DNA of 64,000 nucleotides, from contig CM072341.1 of assembly GCA_036874045.1 (NCBI GenBank), positions 14,024,501 through 14,088,500 on the forward strand. Direction: 5' to 3'. Under the pieces are notes generated by a model that made no database searches, had not been told where the DNA came from, and worked only from the letters and a program-made list of their open reading frames with translations. Below, one piece after another: positions 10,958-22,539 of this stretch; position 1 is the first letter of the stretch; the number at the start of each line of letters is the position of its first letter. The position numbers and the translations under genes were made by a program. This DNA is from Cymodocea nodosa. Taxonomy: Eukaryota; Streptophyta; Magnoliopsida; Alismatales; Cymodoceaceae.

Positions 10958-12969
10958 TGTTTGGGTTTTCCCAACACTACACTAGAAAAACTTGGATTTG
11001 TTACTTCTATTTTTACTTAGTTAATTTATCTTTACGCCTATTCTTTCTTTTAGAAGTAAACAAACAACCTTTAATACAATTTAGATATTAATTTTAATTT
11101 GTACTTTAACTGCAAGTGCATAGTGTCTATTGTATTAGTGTGCAAGTACAGGTCAATCTCACAAGGAATTGTTGACGAATTTAAGAAATGTTTGATTGTG
11201 AACAATTCAAATTTATATTCAATAAGTACTCCGTTGAGTTACAATTAACTCAACGGACTAAGTTCGTTGAGTTATGGCTAACTCAACGGACTATCCTCGT
11301 GGACTTAAGTTAACTTCACGAGCCTGTCTCTTCTTTATAATACTGCTATTTACAGAGGAATTTGGCCAACCATTGGGCGATTCCATAGATTGTAAATAAC
11401 ATCAATTAAGCTTTTTAATGCTAGTTAACATTGGATTTATCATTAAGCAATAATAACATTCAGATGATTCAAACAGTCACCATTAAAATCTTTAAGTTTT
11501 TTTGTACAAACCAATTTCAATAAACTGTAAAATTAAAACAAACATAAAACAATCATAAAACTGATACAGATAACATTAATCACGATACAACACAAACAAT
11601 ACAACACTCAAATACAACATACAAACAAAGATAAATTGTTTTTGGTATTTTTGTTTTGATGTGAACATGGAAATGGGCAAAAGGTGAAATGTAAAGTAAT
11701 TTCACTTGAGAGTAAATACTTCTGACACTACTTGCAACACGATTACACTATTGAAAATTAAACCACTTACAATTCTGTTTCCTCTCCCTATAGAATCGCG
11801 AGTCTAGAATTGCAAGATGATCTCCTCTTCAGCATACATGCATCAACTCGAAGCCAAGGCTAAAAGCTTTACGATCTTCTGAAATATGAGTCGACGCTTG
11901 GTGAAAATGTCTTCTCTTCCCGCGATGCGATCACTCCTCACAGTGGTTGTCAGGCACTGTGTTTGGCTCGAAATCAACCCGACATCAGGCAAGTATCCTC
12001 ACAGACCTCCAATGATTGGTGATTATGGTGGTGATACGATGGTTGGTGTGATACTTCGAAGAATCGCCAATACTGTCTGTAGAAAGCTCGGTGCTCCTCC
12101 TCTGTATACACTAGCTGTCCATCGATCATACTTTGTTCTTTTTTTCTTCTTTTCTTTTATATTTCTTCAATAGTAACTGCTTCTACTTGAATGATCGGTT
12201 GGATTTCCTTCCTTCAGATCAACGGTGATGCTTCCTTCTCCATTCGCGATTGAATTCCTGTGTGATACATGCAAACGTGGTTTTTCCTTCCAACTGTCTG
12301 TTCCTACAACCGCTACAGTGGCATTTTAGAAAATAACTATAAAATACATGCAATAAAGAAATAAGCCGCTAACCTAACGTGTTACCTTAGTATATATTCA
12401 TGTAACTCAATGCGTACAGTTATGCTAACTTAACGAGTTATAACTTAAGTAAATCTACTAGCTCTCGACACGTGTCAGCAGCAGTTTAAACATAAAATAA
12501 TATTTCGAAGAGTTACAGGTATAACTATCCGATGCTTAGATGCATTTTCGGATAGTAACAGCTATCTCACTGAAAATTCACTTAAGACATTCATTCTAGT
12601 TTCGACACGTGTACATCTGGAAATAATAAAATATTCTCTCTAAACATAACTATTCGGCAATTTAAACATAACTATCCGATACATATTCGGTCTATTAAAC
12701 ATAACTATCCAAATTTGTTTAGTATGTTAAACATAACTGTTTGAAATATCAAAAAATTCGGATACTTAAGAATTTCACAGCCTACAACTTACCGACAGTT
12801 CATAAATGTACTAAATAACATTAATTCCCCAAAATTAAACAGATTCTTCAATTAAAGCATATAACAGTGCAATTATAACATAATGACTTAATTCTCATAT
12901 GATAAGCTAAATATTATGCAATTAACCATCATTTAACCGTTAATAATATGCACTTTTTCATTCTAAACA
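10958..12969 (-). repeat. 3' LTR of E1
   Basis: Element-strand ends are TGTTTAGAATG (at 12969) and CCCAAACA (at 10958), giving a TG...CA LTR of about 2012 bp. It is longer than E2's 1822 bp, with several CGGATAGTTA-type repeats at 12500-12790. A TATAAAAG box lies at 12161-12154. Palindromic CGTTGAGTTA/TAACTCAACG hairpins lie at 11219-11330. The left boundary could be shifted by a few bases. Confidence 0.8.
11886..12173 (+). other. Antisense open frame in the E1 LTR (95 aa)
   Basis: Reads opposite to the element, starting MSRRLVKMSSLPAMRSLL and containing GKYPHRPPMIGDYGGDTMVG. The E2 LTR has the matching 113-residue frame at 16205-15864. I recognise no family. It could be a captured host-gene fragment or a chance open frame. 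Differences between the copies look like transitions (A/T, E/G, N/D, P/L), as expected of neutral deamination, so coding function is not supported. Confidence 0.3.
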
Positions 12970-12983
12970 CTTCCCCCATACCT
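12970..12983 (-). other. Polypurine tract of E1
   Basis: Element strand reads GGTATGGGGGAAG directly before the LTR TGTTTAG, identical in layout to E2 at 30198-30210. This is the primer site for plus-strand DNA synthesis. Confidence 0.75.
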
Positions 12984-13469
12984 AAATTTTGCTAGTCCCT
13001 TAGCAAACTAAGATCTAATTAATTGGTCTTTCAAAAAGTGCTAGAATTAATTCTTCCCCTTTTGTTTTTTTTCTTCTGTTTAGCATAAACATATATTCTG
13101 TATGTTTCAGTAATCAACCTGCAAAGATATTTAGAATATATGTAAATTACATACAAAGTATATCATCTTCATATAGGTGTTAATTATATTATCGTTTGTT
13201 CTTCTTTTCATCATCTGTAATCCTGAATTTTCCAATAAGTTTTCTAGAAGAAATTTCAACAACATACGAATCAAAGTACAATCCAATTCAATCTGATTAA
13301 GACAAGTAGAATAAAGAATTGTATTTCCATTAAACAACTTCAAAAGTCAATTCCTGATTTATATTTCAGCAATTCTAGATAACAGAAAATATACTTGATT
13401 CATAAGATATCTGTATTTCACAAAACACTTGTATCTTTTCAGAACAGTATATGTTTTTCTTTTTTTTTT

Positions 13470-14110
13470 GTACTTTAAAAGTTAATTTGACAAGCTTGAA
13501 TCATACAAGAGCTTTCTAATGTACCCATGTAACGAGCTTTCAATCAACAATCCCAGATCTGATTAGGATCTTAGGTTGCCAGATTTTTAGAGTCCTTTTT
13601 CAGGTCAACAATCCTTACATACCTATTTGCTCAAGTACAAAAGGCTCGTGATCAAACAAGTCAATAAACTCTCAAAGTTTTTTTTTTCTTTTTTTTTTTC
13701 TAAAAATAAATGCACACACAAAACAAAGCATTAATCACATACTGTATATGCACGTATTTCATTAATATAGATGTAGTAAAACACCAATCTCATATAATCC
13801 TGCTTCTATCATTTACTAAAAATATGAATCCATAACAATAAGCTCATACTTTATCTGTAGTTTAATAAGATCTACACATAAATCATTCTACAAGTTCAAT
13901 CAGTCAAAGTAAATGTATCTTTCATCATATGTGTTTCATTTAATCTAGAATTCACATCTGAGCTCCTTCAGGACTTCAGATAATTTTCTGATTAAGCATT
14001 AAATATTCTGATTTCATTTTAAAATCGTGAAACTGTTAAACTCATGAAATTCAGAAAAATCATAAGATACTATATCTAGATTTACATAAATAATAAATTC
14101 TATAGCATCT
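13470..14110 (-). repeat. Noncoding block shared with copia elements (E1 copy)
   Basis: Same ordered motifs as C0 and B (GAATCATACAAGAGCTTT, GGTTGCCAGATTTT, CTCAAGTACAAAAGGCTCGT). Here it sits between the F-box gene and the 3' LTR. It has no coding capacity. Confidence 0.8.
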
Positions 14111-14938
14111 TCTATAACCTTCTAAATATAACATTCAAGGAGTTTATAAAAATTTTACAGTCTCAATTATCGGATAGTTACAGCAAGTTCATAAAAATTT
14201 TCAATTTCCTTAAAACTTTGCAGTACCATTTTAATTCCTTTAATTGACAAACTTACATGGCTGTTACTTTAATTACCTCCCCCCCATACCTACATTTTGC
14301 ATTGTCCTTAATGTAAAAGATTTGACAATAAGTACAGTAATTGTAGCAGGCATGAATAAAGTTTTGTTTGATTTAAAATTCAGGATAAGTAATTGGTTAC
14401 ATACCTTGTTCCATTTGTATCTCTTTCTGCATATTCCGATTTTTGATTTTGAAAAATTTTTCATTCCCAGATAAATACTAAATATAAATAAAATAACATT
14501 TAACAGATATTAATAAATCAGTGTCTTGTGTGGAACCCAAGCTTCTATGCCTTTGGTGGCTCACAAGCAAGCCAGTTGGTTTCCGAGAACAAATACCAAC
14601 AAACTAGATTGATATTTTGTTTTGTTTTTGTTTTTTTTTTATAAAATGAACATAAAAAACTTCAAAATTCCTTTCTTTTTTTTTCTAAAAATAAATGCAG
14701 AATACACACGTTAAACACACAAAATCACAGCTTAAGAACATGATTGAAAAGTAGAAACAAATGGAATAAATGTATCAGTCCAAGTAAACTTTTTAGGCAT
14801 AGTTTTTCTTGCTATTAATTCTGTTTTAATGCAGTTCTTGTTCCTTTTTAATTTGTAAACATGCAATATATTATAAATTCCAAATACGAGTGTATTACCA
14901 TTAATGATATGTAATGCAGAAAGGGATCTTTTTTGGTT
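14111..14938 (-). other. E1 noncoding 3' region with Athila-type purine motif
   Basis: The element strand contains ACAATGCAAAATG then TAGGTATGGGGGG (about 14274-14312). In E2 the same place reads CATTGAGGACAATG followed by the purine run, typical of the 3' noncoding part of Athila-type elements. Short frames here (14244-14474 on both strands) are not genes. Confidence 0.55.
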
Positions 14939-15271
14939 CTAGGGTAATGTAGCAGTTTCTATTTCTACCTCTATTTCAATATACTCCTCTTCCCACTTCC
15001 ATTCATTCATGTCTTCCATAATCCATATTTGAAATTTCATCAGTTCATCCCACCATCTTATCAGACATAAAGTAGGATCATCTTCTTCATTATACCACAT
15101 TCCTATTTGAATTTCATTAAATTCTGCAGATGGTGGTTTAGCTATTTCACTCGGTACAGGTAAAATTTCTATATAATCATCATAACTGTCTATGCTCACT
15201 ATATATAAATCAGATCCATATGCTAATGATATCTCCGTGACTAAATAGATATATCCATCAAGTATGACATG
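14939..15271 (-). pseudogene. C-terminal fragment of E1 F-box gene
   Basis: Encodes the last 110 or so residues of the E2-type F-box protein, from THVILDG to the final IETATLP. It includes WYNEEDD, LIRWWDELMKFQIWIMEDM and the acidic tail. The last 86 residues differ from E2 at roughly ten positions and contain no stop. The gene is cut at 15271, where E2's LTR starts. This shows the F-box gene was already a component of the family before E2 inserted. Confidence 0.85.
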
Positions 15272-15863
15272 TGTTTAGAATGAAAAAGTGCATATTATTA
15301 ACGGTTAAATGATGATTAATTGCATATTATTTAGCTTATCATATGAGAATTAAGCTATTATGTTATAATTGCACTGTTATATGCTTTAATTGAAGAATCT
15401 GCTTAATTTTGGGGAATTAATGTTAATTTAGTATATTTATGAACTATCGGTAAATTGCAGGCTGTGAAATTCTTAAGTATCCGAAAATGCATCTGAGCAT
15501 CGGATAGTTATACCTGTAACACTCCGGAATGTTATTTTATGTTTAAACTGCTACTGACATGTGTTGAGAGCTGGTAGATTTACTTACGTTATAACTCGTT
15601 AAGTTAGTATAACTGCACGCATTGAGTTACATGAAAATACACTAAGGCAATGTGTTAGGTTAGCGTTATAAACTTAAGTTGTTATTTTTGCACGTGTTTT
15701 ATAGTTAATTCAACGAAGGAAGTCCGTTGAGTTATTTGTAACTCCATGGACTATATATTTTCTAATATGCCACTGTAGCGGTTGTAGGAACAGACAGTTG
15801 GAAGGAGAAACCACGTTTGCACGTATCACGTAGGAATTCAATCGCGTAGGGAGAAAGAAATCA

Positions 15864-16205
15864 TCACCGTTGATCTAAAGGAAGGAAATCCAACCGACCA
15901 TTCAAGCAGAACCAGTTACCACTGAAGAAATATAAAAGGAAAGAAGAAAAAAAGAAAGAGTGTGATCGATGGACGGCCAATGTATACAGAGGAGGAGCAC
16001 TGAGCTTTCTGTAGATAGTATCAGCGATTCTCCGAAGTATCACACCAACCATCGTATCACCACCATAATCACCAATCATCAGAGGTCTGTGAGGATACTT
16101 GCCTGATGTCGGGTCGATTCCGAGCCAAACACAGTGCTTGACAACCACTGTGAGGAGTGATCGCGTCGCGGGAAGGGAAGACATTTTCACCAAGCGCCGA
16201 CTCAT
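15864..16205 (-). other. Antisense open frame in the E2 LTR (113 aa)
   Basis: Counterpart of the frame in the E1 LTR. It runs antisense across the TATA box and presumed transcription start of E2. The first 80 residues are largely conserved between the copies, then they diverge in a Phe/Ser-rich tail. No family recognised. It may simply be an open frame within a conserved LTR. Confidence 0.3.
15931..15938 (+). promoter_or_regulatory. TATA box of E2 LTR
   Basis: TATAAAAG, also conserved in the E1 LTR (12161-12154). It lies in the middle of the LTR, where the U3/R border is expected. Confidence 0.6.
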
Positions 16206-16761
16206 ATTTCAGGAGATCGTAAAGCTTTTAGCCTTGGCTTCGGGTTGATGCCTGTATGCTGAAGAGGAGATCATCTTGCAATTTTGAACTGGCGATTCTA
16301 TAGGAAGAGGAGATAGAATTGTAAGTGGTTCAATTTTCAGTGGTGTAATCGGGTTGCAAGTAGTGTCGGAAGTATTTATTGTCAAGTGAAATTACTTTAC
16401 ATTTCACCTTTCGCCCATCACATCAAAACAAAAATACCAAAAACAATTTATCTTTGTTTGTATGTTGTATTTGAGTGTTGTATTGTTTGTGTTGTATCAT
16501 GATTAATGTTATCTGTATCAATTTTATGATTGTTTTATGTTAGTTTTAATTTTACAGTTTACTGAAATTGGTTCGTACAAAACAACTTAAAGATTTTAAT
16601 GGTTACTGTTTGAATCATCTGAATGTTAGTATTGCATAATGATAAATCCAATGTTAACTAGCATTAAAAAAAGCTTAATTGATGTTATTTACAATTTGTG
16701 GAATCGCCCAATGGTTGGCCGAATTCCTTTGGAATTAGCAGTATTATAAAGAAGAGACAGG

Positions 16762-16822
16762 CTCGTGGAGTTAACTTAAGTCCACGAGGATAGTTCGTTG
16801 AGTTAACTGTAACTCAACGGAG
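16762..16822 (+). promoter_or_regulatory. Inverted-repeat hairpins in the E2 5' leader
   Basis: Two consecutive palindromes: CTCGTGGA...TCCACGAG, and CGTTGAGTTA-ACTG-TAACTCAACG. They would be in the transcript upstream of the first ORF. The same hairpin precedes ORF X, gag and the F-box gene. Confidence 0.7.
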
Positions 16823-17100
16823 TGCTTATTGAATATAAATTTGAATTATTCACAATCAAACATTTTTTAAATTCATTAGCAATTCCCTATGGGATCGACC
16901 TGTACTTATACACTGATACAATAGACACTATGCACTTGCAGTTAAAGTACAAATTAGAATTAATGTTTAAATTGTATTAAAGGTTGTTTGTTTACTTCTA
17001 AAAGAAAGAATAGGCATAAAGATAAATTAACTAAGTAAAAATAGAAGTAACAAATCCAAGTTTTTCTAGTGTAGTGTTGGGAAAACACAAACAAGTTTTA

Positions 17101-17118
17101 TGGCGCCATTGCCGGGGA
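17101..17118 (+). other. Primer-binding site of E2
   Basis: TGGCGCCATTGCCGGGG, seven bases after the LTR end. The TGGCGCC start is the usual tRNA primer site of Athila/Tat-type gypsy elements. Confidence 0.8.
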
Positions 17119-17222
17119 ATTGAATTGAATTGAATTGAACTAAATTGAATAGATATAAGCAACTGTTAGAGCTGTTTCATTTTAATAGTCAGAGTTGTGT
17201 GTTTTCTTCTGTAATTGAGAAT

Positions 17223-18149
17223 ATGGCATATGCTTATGCTCAAAGATTTCTGAAACCTTTAATTAGCATATGTGAATTCTGTAATTCTGAAGGACATGAC
17301 ATTTATGATTGTTTGAAATTGAGACATTTACAGATTGATAGATCTCATGAACAAGAAATGAATTATCCTCAATATAATAGAGCCGAGTATGAGAATCCTA
17401 TAGTTTACCTAACTGATGGTCAGTATAGAATGTCTAATATGATGAGAGACATTGAAGTTTGGGATAGCTATGACAGACTAGAGCATAGTATAGAGCAAAA
17501 TCTAGACAAACTGGAATACTTTGTGTGTCAACAACAAGAAGTCAACCAATTAAACTATGAGGCATATTCAGAACCTAAACAAGATATAATTTACGAAACT
17601 GAAAAAGTCATAAAGAAAATTGATCAAAAATTGAATGCAATGAAATTAGATGATCTAGAAACAAAATTAAAAGCATTAGACAAGAATGCAATGAAAATAC
17701 AAGTTTTGCAACAGGATAATGAAAATTGTAATGTTATAAACCTACACAACTTGTAAAATATACAACAAACAGAAAACACAAATGTAAGAGAATTTAAAGA
17801 ATGCACTTTAAAACTAAAAACAATTGAAGATCATAATCACGAAAATGATATACAAAAACATCATGAAAGTAACAAAAATCTAGAAGATGTATGTGTAACA
17901 TTAAGATTTGGAACTGATATACCACCAAGAACTCAAAATGAAAATGATATGAAGGTGGACAAGAGTAAAAATCAAAATGATAATGAAAATGTAATAGCTG
18001 AAAATCTAGAAATCACTGAAGAACAATCTGAATCTGCAATTGAAGCTAAAAATAATCAAACAAATCAACTGAAAGAAAAAGAGTCTTTGAAATCAAAATC
18101 TTTAGCACCCTATCCTGAAAGATTACAACAAATAATTCCTGAAAAATAA
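17223..18149 (+). pseudogene. E2 first ORF: zinc-knuckle (nucleocapsid-like) protein
   Basis: From ATG 17223 a CX2CX4HX4C zinc knuckle lies at residues 17-30 (CEFCNSEGHDIYDC), typical of gag nucleocapsid. A Gln/Asn/Glu-rich, probably coiled-coil region follows. The capsid part normally expected before the knuckle is absent and is found at 25722-27065 instead. A TAA at 17754-17756 ends the first segment (203 residues counted from a non-ATG codon at 17145). Lys/Glu-rich sequence continues to another stop near 18147 and leads into the protease. A longer frame starting at 17145 without ATG exists. Confidence 0.7.
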
Positions 18150-18194
18150 GAAAAAATAAGAGAAATTTTTGAAAAAGTACAAGTTAACATTCCT

Positions 18195-18902
18195 TTGTTA
18201 GATCTATTGCAGAATATGCCACCTTGTGCTAAATTTCTGAAGGATTGGTGTACTAAGAAAAGAGAGCGAAAAGTTCTTAGAAAGGTTTTTTTAGCTGAGC
18301 AAAGTAGTTACCTATTTCTGCCACAAATTCCTAAAAAGTTATCTGATCTTGGAATCCCTGTTATATCATGCACCATAGGAAATATCATTCTAGAAAGAAC
18401 CTTAATAGACTTAGGTGCAGGTATATATGTTATGCCAAGTGATATATTTGCATCCTTAGGATTAGAAGGCTTAACTCCTACTAGTACGGTTATTCAATTG
18501 GCTGATAGAAGTATAAGATACCCTAGTGGAAAAATAGAGGATGTCTTAATTAAAATCAAGAATTTTATATATCCTATTGATATTGTAATTTTGGATTCCC
18601 AACAAATTAAGCATAAAAATAGTGATACATCTTTAATTTTGGGAAGGCCATTTTTAGCAACATCAGGGGCTGTTATAAATTGTAAAACTGGAGTAATGAA
18701 ATTAGCATATGGTAATGAGGATACTCAATTAAATATTTTCAAACCAGAAAAGTTTGAGGAGTTAGAAATGTCCTTACATACCATAGACTTTTTAGAGGAT
18801 GAAGGAGATTTGTTAGATGATGTGATTCAAGAAGAATTAAATAGGCAAATCAATTTTGAAACTTTAGAAGAAAGTGAAAGCATAAATATAGAAGGAGATT
18901 AG
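18195..18902 (+). pseudogene. E2 aspartic protease domain (pol)
   Basis: Shows LLDLLQNMPPCAKFLKDW, then IPKKLSDLG...PVISCTIGN, the active-site DLGAG (usually DLGAS) within LIDLGAGIYVMP, QLADRSIRYPSGKIEDVLI and LGRPFLATSGAVI. These are standard Athila-type protease landmarks. The frame is joined upstream through a TAA and downstream through a TAG at about 18900, so the gag-pol reading is interrupted. Confidence 0.85.
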
Positions 18903-19049
18903 GAAGAAATTAATTTAAAAAATGATGATGTTCAATTAGGAGCTCTAGCTTCTGATGGGCAGCATTTAGAATTAAAACATTTACCTCCTGAATTAACCTA
19001 TATATTTCTAGAAGATAAACAGACCTGTCCAATCATTATTGCTTCAGAT

Positions 19050-20567
19050 TTGAAAGAGGATCAAATAGCTAAATTAAAAGAGGCAATAAAAAGTTATAAA
19101 GAAGCAATAGGATGGACTATGACTGATATAAAAGGGTTAAGTTCAACTTTATGCTGTCACCACATATATTTAGAAGAGAATGCTAAACCTGTTAGAATTC
19201 CTGAGAGGAGATTAAATCCAAACCTTAAGGAAGTAGTCAAGAAGGAAATAGTTAAATGGTTAGATAATGATATAATATATTCGATTTTTGATAGCTCGTG
19301 GGTTAGTCCAATCCATGTAGTTCCAAAGAAATCAGGATTAACAGTTATTAGGAATGAAAGTCAAGACTTGATACCTACTAGAATTCAATCAGGCTGGAGA
19401 GTATGTATAGACTATAGAAAGCTGAATGCTGTGACTAGGAAAGATCATTTTCCCTTACCTTTTATAGATCAAATGCTAGAAAGATTAGCAGGGCAAGAAT
19501 ATTTTTGTTTCCTAGACGGGTATTTAGGGTATAATCAAATTCCAATAGCATTAGAGGATCAAGAGAAAATAACGTTCACCTGTCCTAATGAAACTTATGC
19601 TTTTAAAAGAATGCCATTCGGATTATGCAATGCACCAGCTACCTTTGAAAGGTGTGTGCAGGGCATATTTACTAGAATGACTGATGAAGTTTTAGAAATA
19701 TTTATGGATGATTTTACTGTATATGGAAACTCATATGAAGTGTGTTTAAGCAATTTAGACCAAATATTAAAACGCTGTGTGGAAAAAAATCTGGTTTTAA
19801 ATTGGGAAAGATGTCACTTCATGGTTAAACAAGGAATAGTCTTAGGGCATGTTGTTTCTAAAAAAGGGTTGGAAGTAGATAAAGCTAAAATAGAAGTAAT
19901 TTCTAATCTACCAGAACTTAAATCAGTAAAGAATATTAGATCATTTCTAGGACATGCTGGTTTTTATAAAAGATTTATTAAAGACTTTAGCAAGATAGCT
20001 AGACCTTTAACTAATCTATTAAAAGATGTTCCATTTAACTTTGATAAAAATTGCAAGGAAGCATTTTTTAGACTTAAGACTAGCTTAATTTCAACTCCTA
20101 TAATTCAAGCACCTAATTGGAACCATCTATTTGAATTAATGTGCGATGCTTCTGATTTTGCTGTAGGAGCAGTGTTAGGACAGAAAATAGAAAAATCTCC
20201 TAGAGTGATTCATTATGCAAGCAAAACCTTAAATGATGCTCAAGTTAATTACACAACTACTGAAAAAGAATTATTAGCTGTTGTGTTTACTTTAGAAAAG
20301 TTTAGATCATATTTGATTGGAGCTAAAGTAATAGTATACACGAATTATTCAGCTCTAAAACAACTAATAAAGAAAAAAGAAACTAAACCTAAATTGATCC
20401 GATGGATATTATTATTGCAAGAATTCGATCTAGAAATTAAAGATAAAAAAGGTTGTGAGAATGTAGTAGCAGATCATTTATCAAGATTACAAATAGAAAA
20501 ATCAAATATTGAAATTAAGGATAATTTTCCTGATGAACAATTAATGACCATCAACACAATGCCTTAG
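19050..20567 (+). pseudogene. E2 reverse transcriptase and RNase H (pol)
   Basis: RT motifs: [62 protein letters not shown] and FMDDFTVYG; the catalytic aspartates are present. RNase H follows with [15 protein letters not shown] and [11 protein letters not shown]. The usual YTDHSALK reads YTNYSALK, so a conserved Asp is Asn and RNase H is probably impaired. The frame ends in TAG at 20565, where the family usually has Trp before Y-A (TGG to TAG). Integrase continues in the same frame. Confidence 0.9.
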
Positions 20568-21866
20568 TATGCACACATAGTTAATTACTTAGTTACTAGT
20601 TTAACACCTAAGGATTGGAATAGACAGGATAAGAAATTGTTTTTCTCAAGAGTAAAATATTACTATTGGGAAGACCCTTACTTATTTAAGAAATGTCCTG
20701 ATCTGGTTTTAAGGAGGTGTGTTCCAGAAACTGAATATTCGAGCATATTGTCTTTCTGTCTTGACCAAGCTTGTGGAGGACATTTTGGTTCAGGGAAAAC
20801 TGCTGCAAAAATTCTGCAATGTGGGTTTTATTGGCCAACACTATTCAAAGATGCTCATAAATATTGCTTAAGTTGTTTAAGATGTCAACAAATAGGAAGA
20901 ATATCAAAGAGGAATATGATATCTCTTAATCCTATTGTTGAGGTTGAAATCTTTGATGTGTGGGGAATAGATTTTATGGGTCCATTTCCTATATCTAATC
21001 AATTTAATTACATATTGTTGGGAGTGGATTATGTATCTAAATGGATAGAAGCTATTCCTACAAAAACTAACGATAACAAAGTGGTAATACAATTTATAAG
21101 AACAAATATATTTGCCAGATTTGGAATACCTAAAGCTATTATCAGTGATAGAGGAACTCATTTCTGTAATAGAAGTTTTGAAGCCTTAATGAAGAAATAT
21201 GGAGTAAACCACAAAATTGCAACATCATATCATCTACAAACAAGTGGACAAGTAGAAAGTGCAAACAAACAAATTAAATTAATCTTGAAAAAAGTAGTAA
21301 ATCCTACTAGAACAGATTGGGCTAATAGATTGATTGATGCACTTTGGGCTTATAGAACTGCTTATAAAACGAGCTTAGGTATGTCACCTTTTAGGCTAGT
21401 ATATGGAAAAAGTTGTCATTTACCTGCTGAAATAGAACATAAAGCTTATTGGGCATTAAAAACTCTAAACACTAATTTAAATCAAGCTGCTGAAAATAGG
21501 AAAATGCAACTAATTGAATTAGAAGAATTTAGAAATGAAGCTTATTCAAAGACTGTAAGAGAAAAAGAGAAAATTAAATTCTGGCATGATAGAAAAATTA
21601 TTCCTAAAAACTTTGAAATAGGACAAGAAGTATATCTTTATATGGCTAGACTCCATAACCATCTAGGAAAATTAAGATCTAGATGGGCAGGACCTTACAT
21701 AGTTCGAAATGTTTATCCTTATGGAGCTATTGAAATTGAAAATCCTAAAAATCAGAATATATCTAAAGTAAATGGACAAAGACTTAAACCTATTCTGAAA
21801 ACACCAAAAAGCTCCTTTGGAATTATAGAAGAAATCAGAGTAGAAGACTACTCGAGTTTTACTTAG
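20568..21866 (+). pseudogene. E2 integrase (pol C-terminal part)
   Basis: Open for 409 codons from about 20637. N-terminal zinc region [14 protein letters not shown]...CLSCLRCQQ; the first His of HHCC is not obvious. Core: [12 protein letters not shown] (D), [10 protein letters not shown] (D) and SGQVESANK (E), which fits the DDE triad. A C-terminal SH3-like region ([12 protein letters not shown]) ends at SSFT. It inserts element DNA into the genome. Only the RNase H/integrase junction stop separates it from RT; the domain itself has no stop. Confidence 0.9.
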
Positions 21867-22215
21867 TGAGAAATCAGTTTTTATGTTTATATATATACAA
21901 TTAAAAAAAAAAAAACATTAAAAATATATATATAACATAAAAATAGTTGTAGTTCAACCGACTAGATCCACTGATATGGCTGGAAAATTAAAAAATATTT
22001 AGGTCTGACCGAAGCGTAGCATCGGTATGACCGAAAGATTAAAAAAAATATTGGTTTTACCGAAGCATAGTATCGGTTAAACCAGAAAAAAATTGTATAT
22101 TAATTTTCAGAAAAAATTTTGTTTTACCGAAACATAGTATCGGTTCAACCGAAGAAAGATAAAAAAAAATAAAATAAAAAAATTTAGGTCTGACCGAAGC
22201 ATAGTATCGGTTAAA
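21867..22215 (+). repeat. Tandem hairpin array downstream of E2 integrase
   Basis: After an A-rich stretch, four spaced units resemble ACCGAAGCATAGTATCGGT, each an imperfect palindrome (ACCGA...TCGGT) at about 22005-22035, 22057-22085, 22116-22152 and 22192-22216. Poly-A spacers separate them. Confidence 0.75.
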
Positions 22216-22539
22216 CCTGTAAAAAAAAAAGAAAAACTATTCTCTGTAATATTTTTATTATTATATTTGCTTGTACGGGGAGTCCGTTGAGTCACGCTTA
22301 ACTCAACGAGCTTACTCTATTGAGTCTTGAGTTAGTCAACGAGTTAACACAACGGAGTACTGTAGCTAAGACCGCGGATAAAATAGTAATAGTTGGTTAG
22401 GGAAATGACCCGATTACCCGCCTAAACTTAGTGCTTATTTAAACTAAAACCTAGGGTTTTGGGGGCATTATCCGACAAATCATTTAGAATCTAGAATAGT
22501 AGAAATTAGAGCGATTACGTGCTGTTGTGTAACTCCACG
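22216..22539 (+). promoter_or_regulatory. Leader of E2 ORF X: hairpin, telo-box, TATA-like site
   Basis: CCGTTGAGT/ACTCAACG inverted repeat at 22284-22309 and a further one to 22360. TTATTTAAAC at about 22434-22443 is followed by AACCTAGGGTTTT (telo-box-like, about 22448-22460), about 100 nt before the ATG at 22540. C0 ORF X has a similar arrangement. It may drive separate expression; this is inferred. Confidence 0.4.

Larger units (their letters stand above)
10958..15271 (-). mobile_element. Gypsy (Athila-like) element E1, 3' end only
   Basis: Minus strand. Contains a complete 3' LTR (10958-12969), polypurine tract, noncoding block, second purine tract, and the C-terminal part of an F-box gene cut at 15271 by insertion of E2. 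It is inserted in the integrase region of C0. All of its parts match E2 in the same order. The 5' half of E1 is missing from the window, lost at the rearranged junction near 30463. Confidence 0.8.
15272..17093 (+). repeat. 5' LTR of E2
   Basis: 1822 bp, TGTTTAGAATG...ACAAACA. TATAAAAG at 15931-15938 marks the likely promoter. Near the end, CTCGTGGA/TCCACGAG (16762-16788) and CGTTGAGTTA/TAACTCAACG (16794-16821) form palindromes. Bases 15654-15696 are identical to 55611-55653 in a copia LTR. The 3' end could alternatively be placed four bases earlier (ACACA, 17089). Confidence 0.8.

Noticed and set aside
17145..20567. TAG/TAA between E2 gag, protease and RT as programmed readthrough sites
   Set aside because: Stops are numerous and also occur inside domains and in other cistrons, and many match decayed Gln or Trp codons.
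21950..22380. The palindromic tandem units as a CRISPR array
   Set aside because: Only four degenerate units, A-rich spacers and a plant retrotransposon context with no cas genes.
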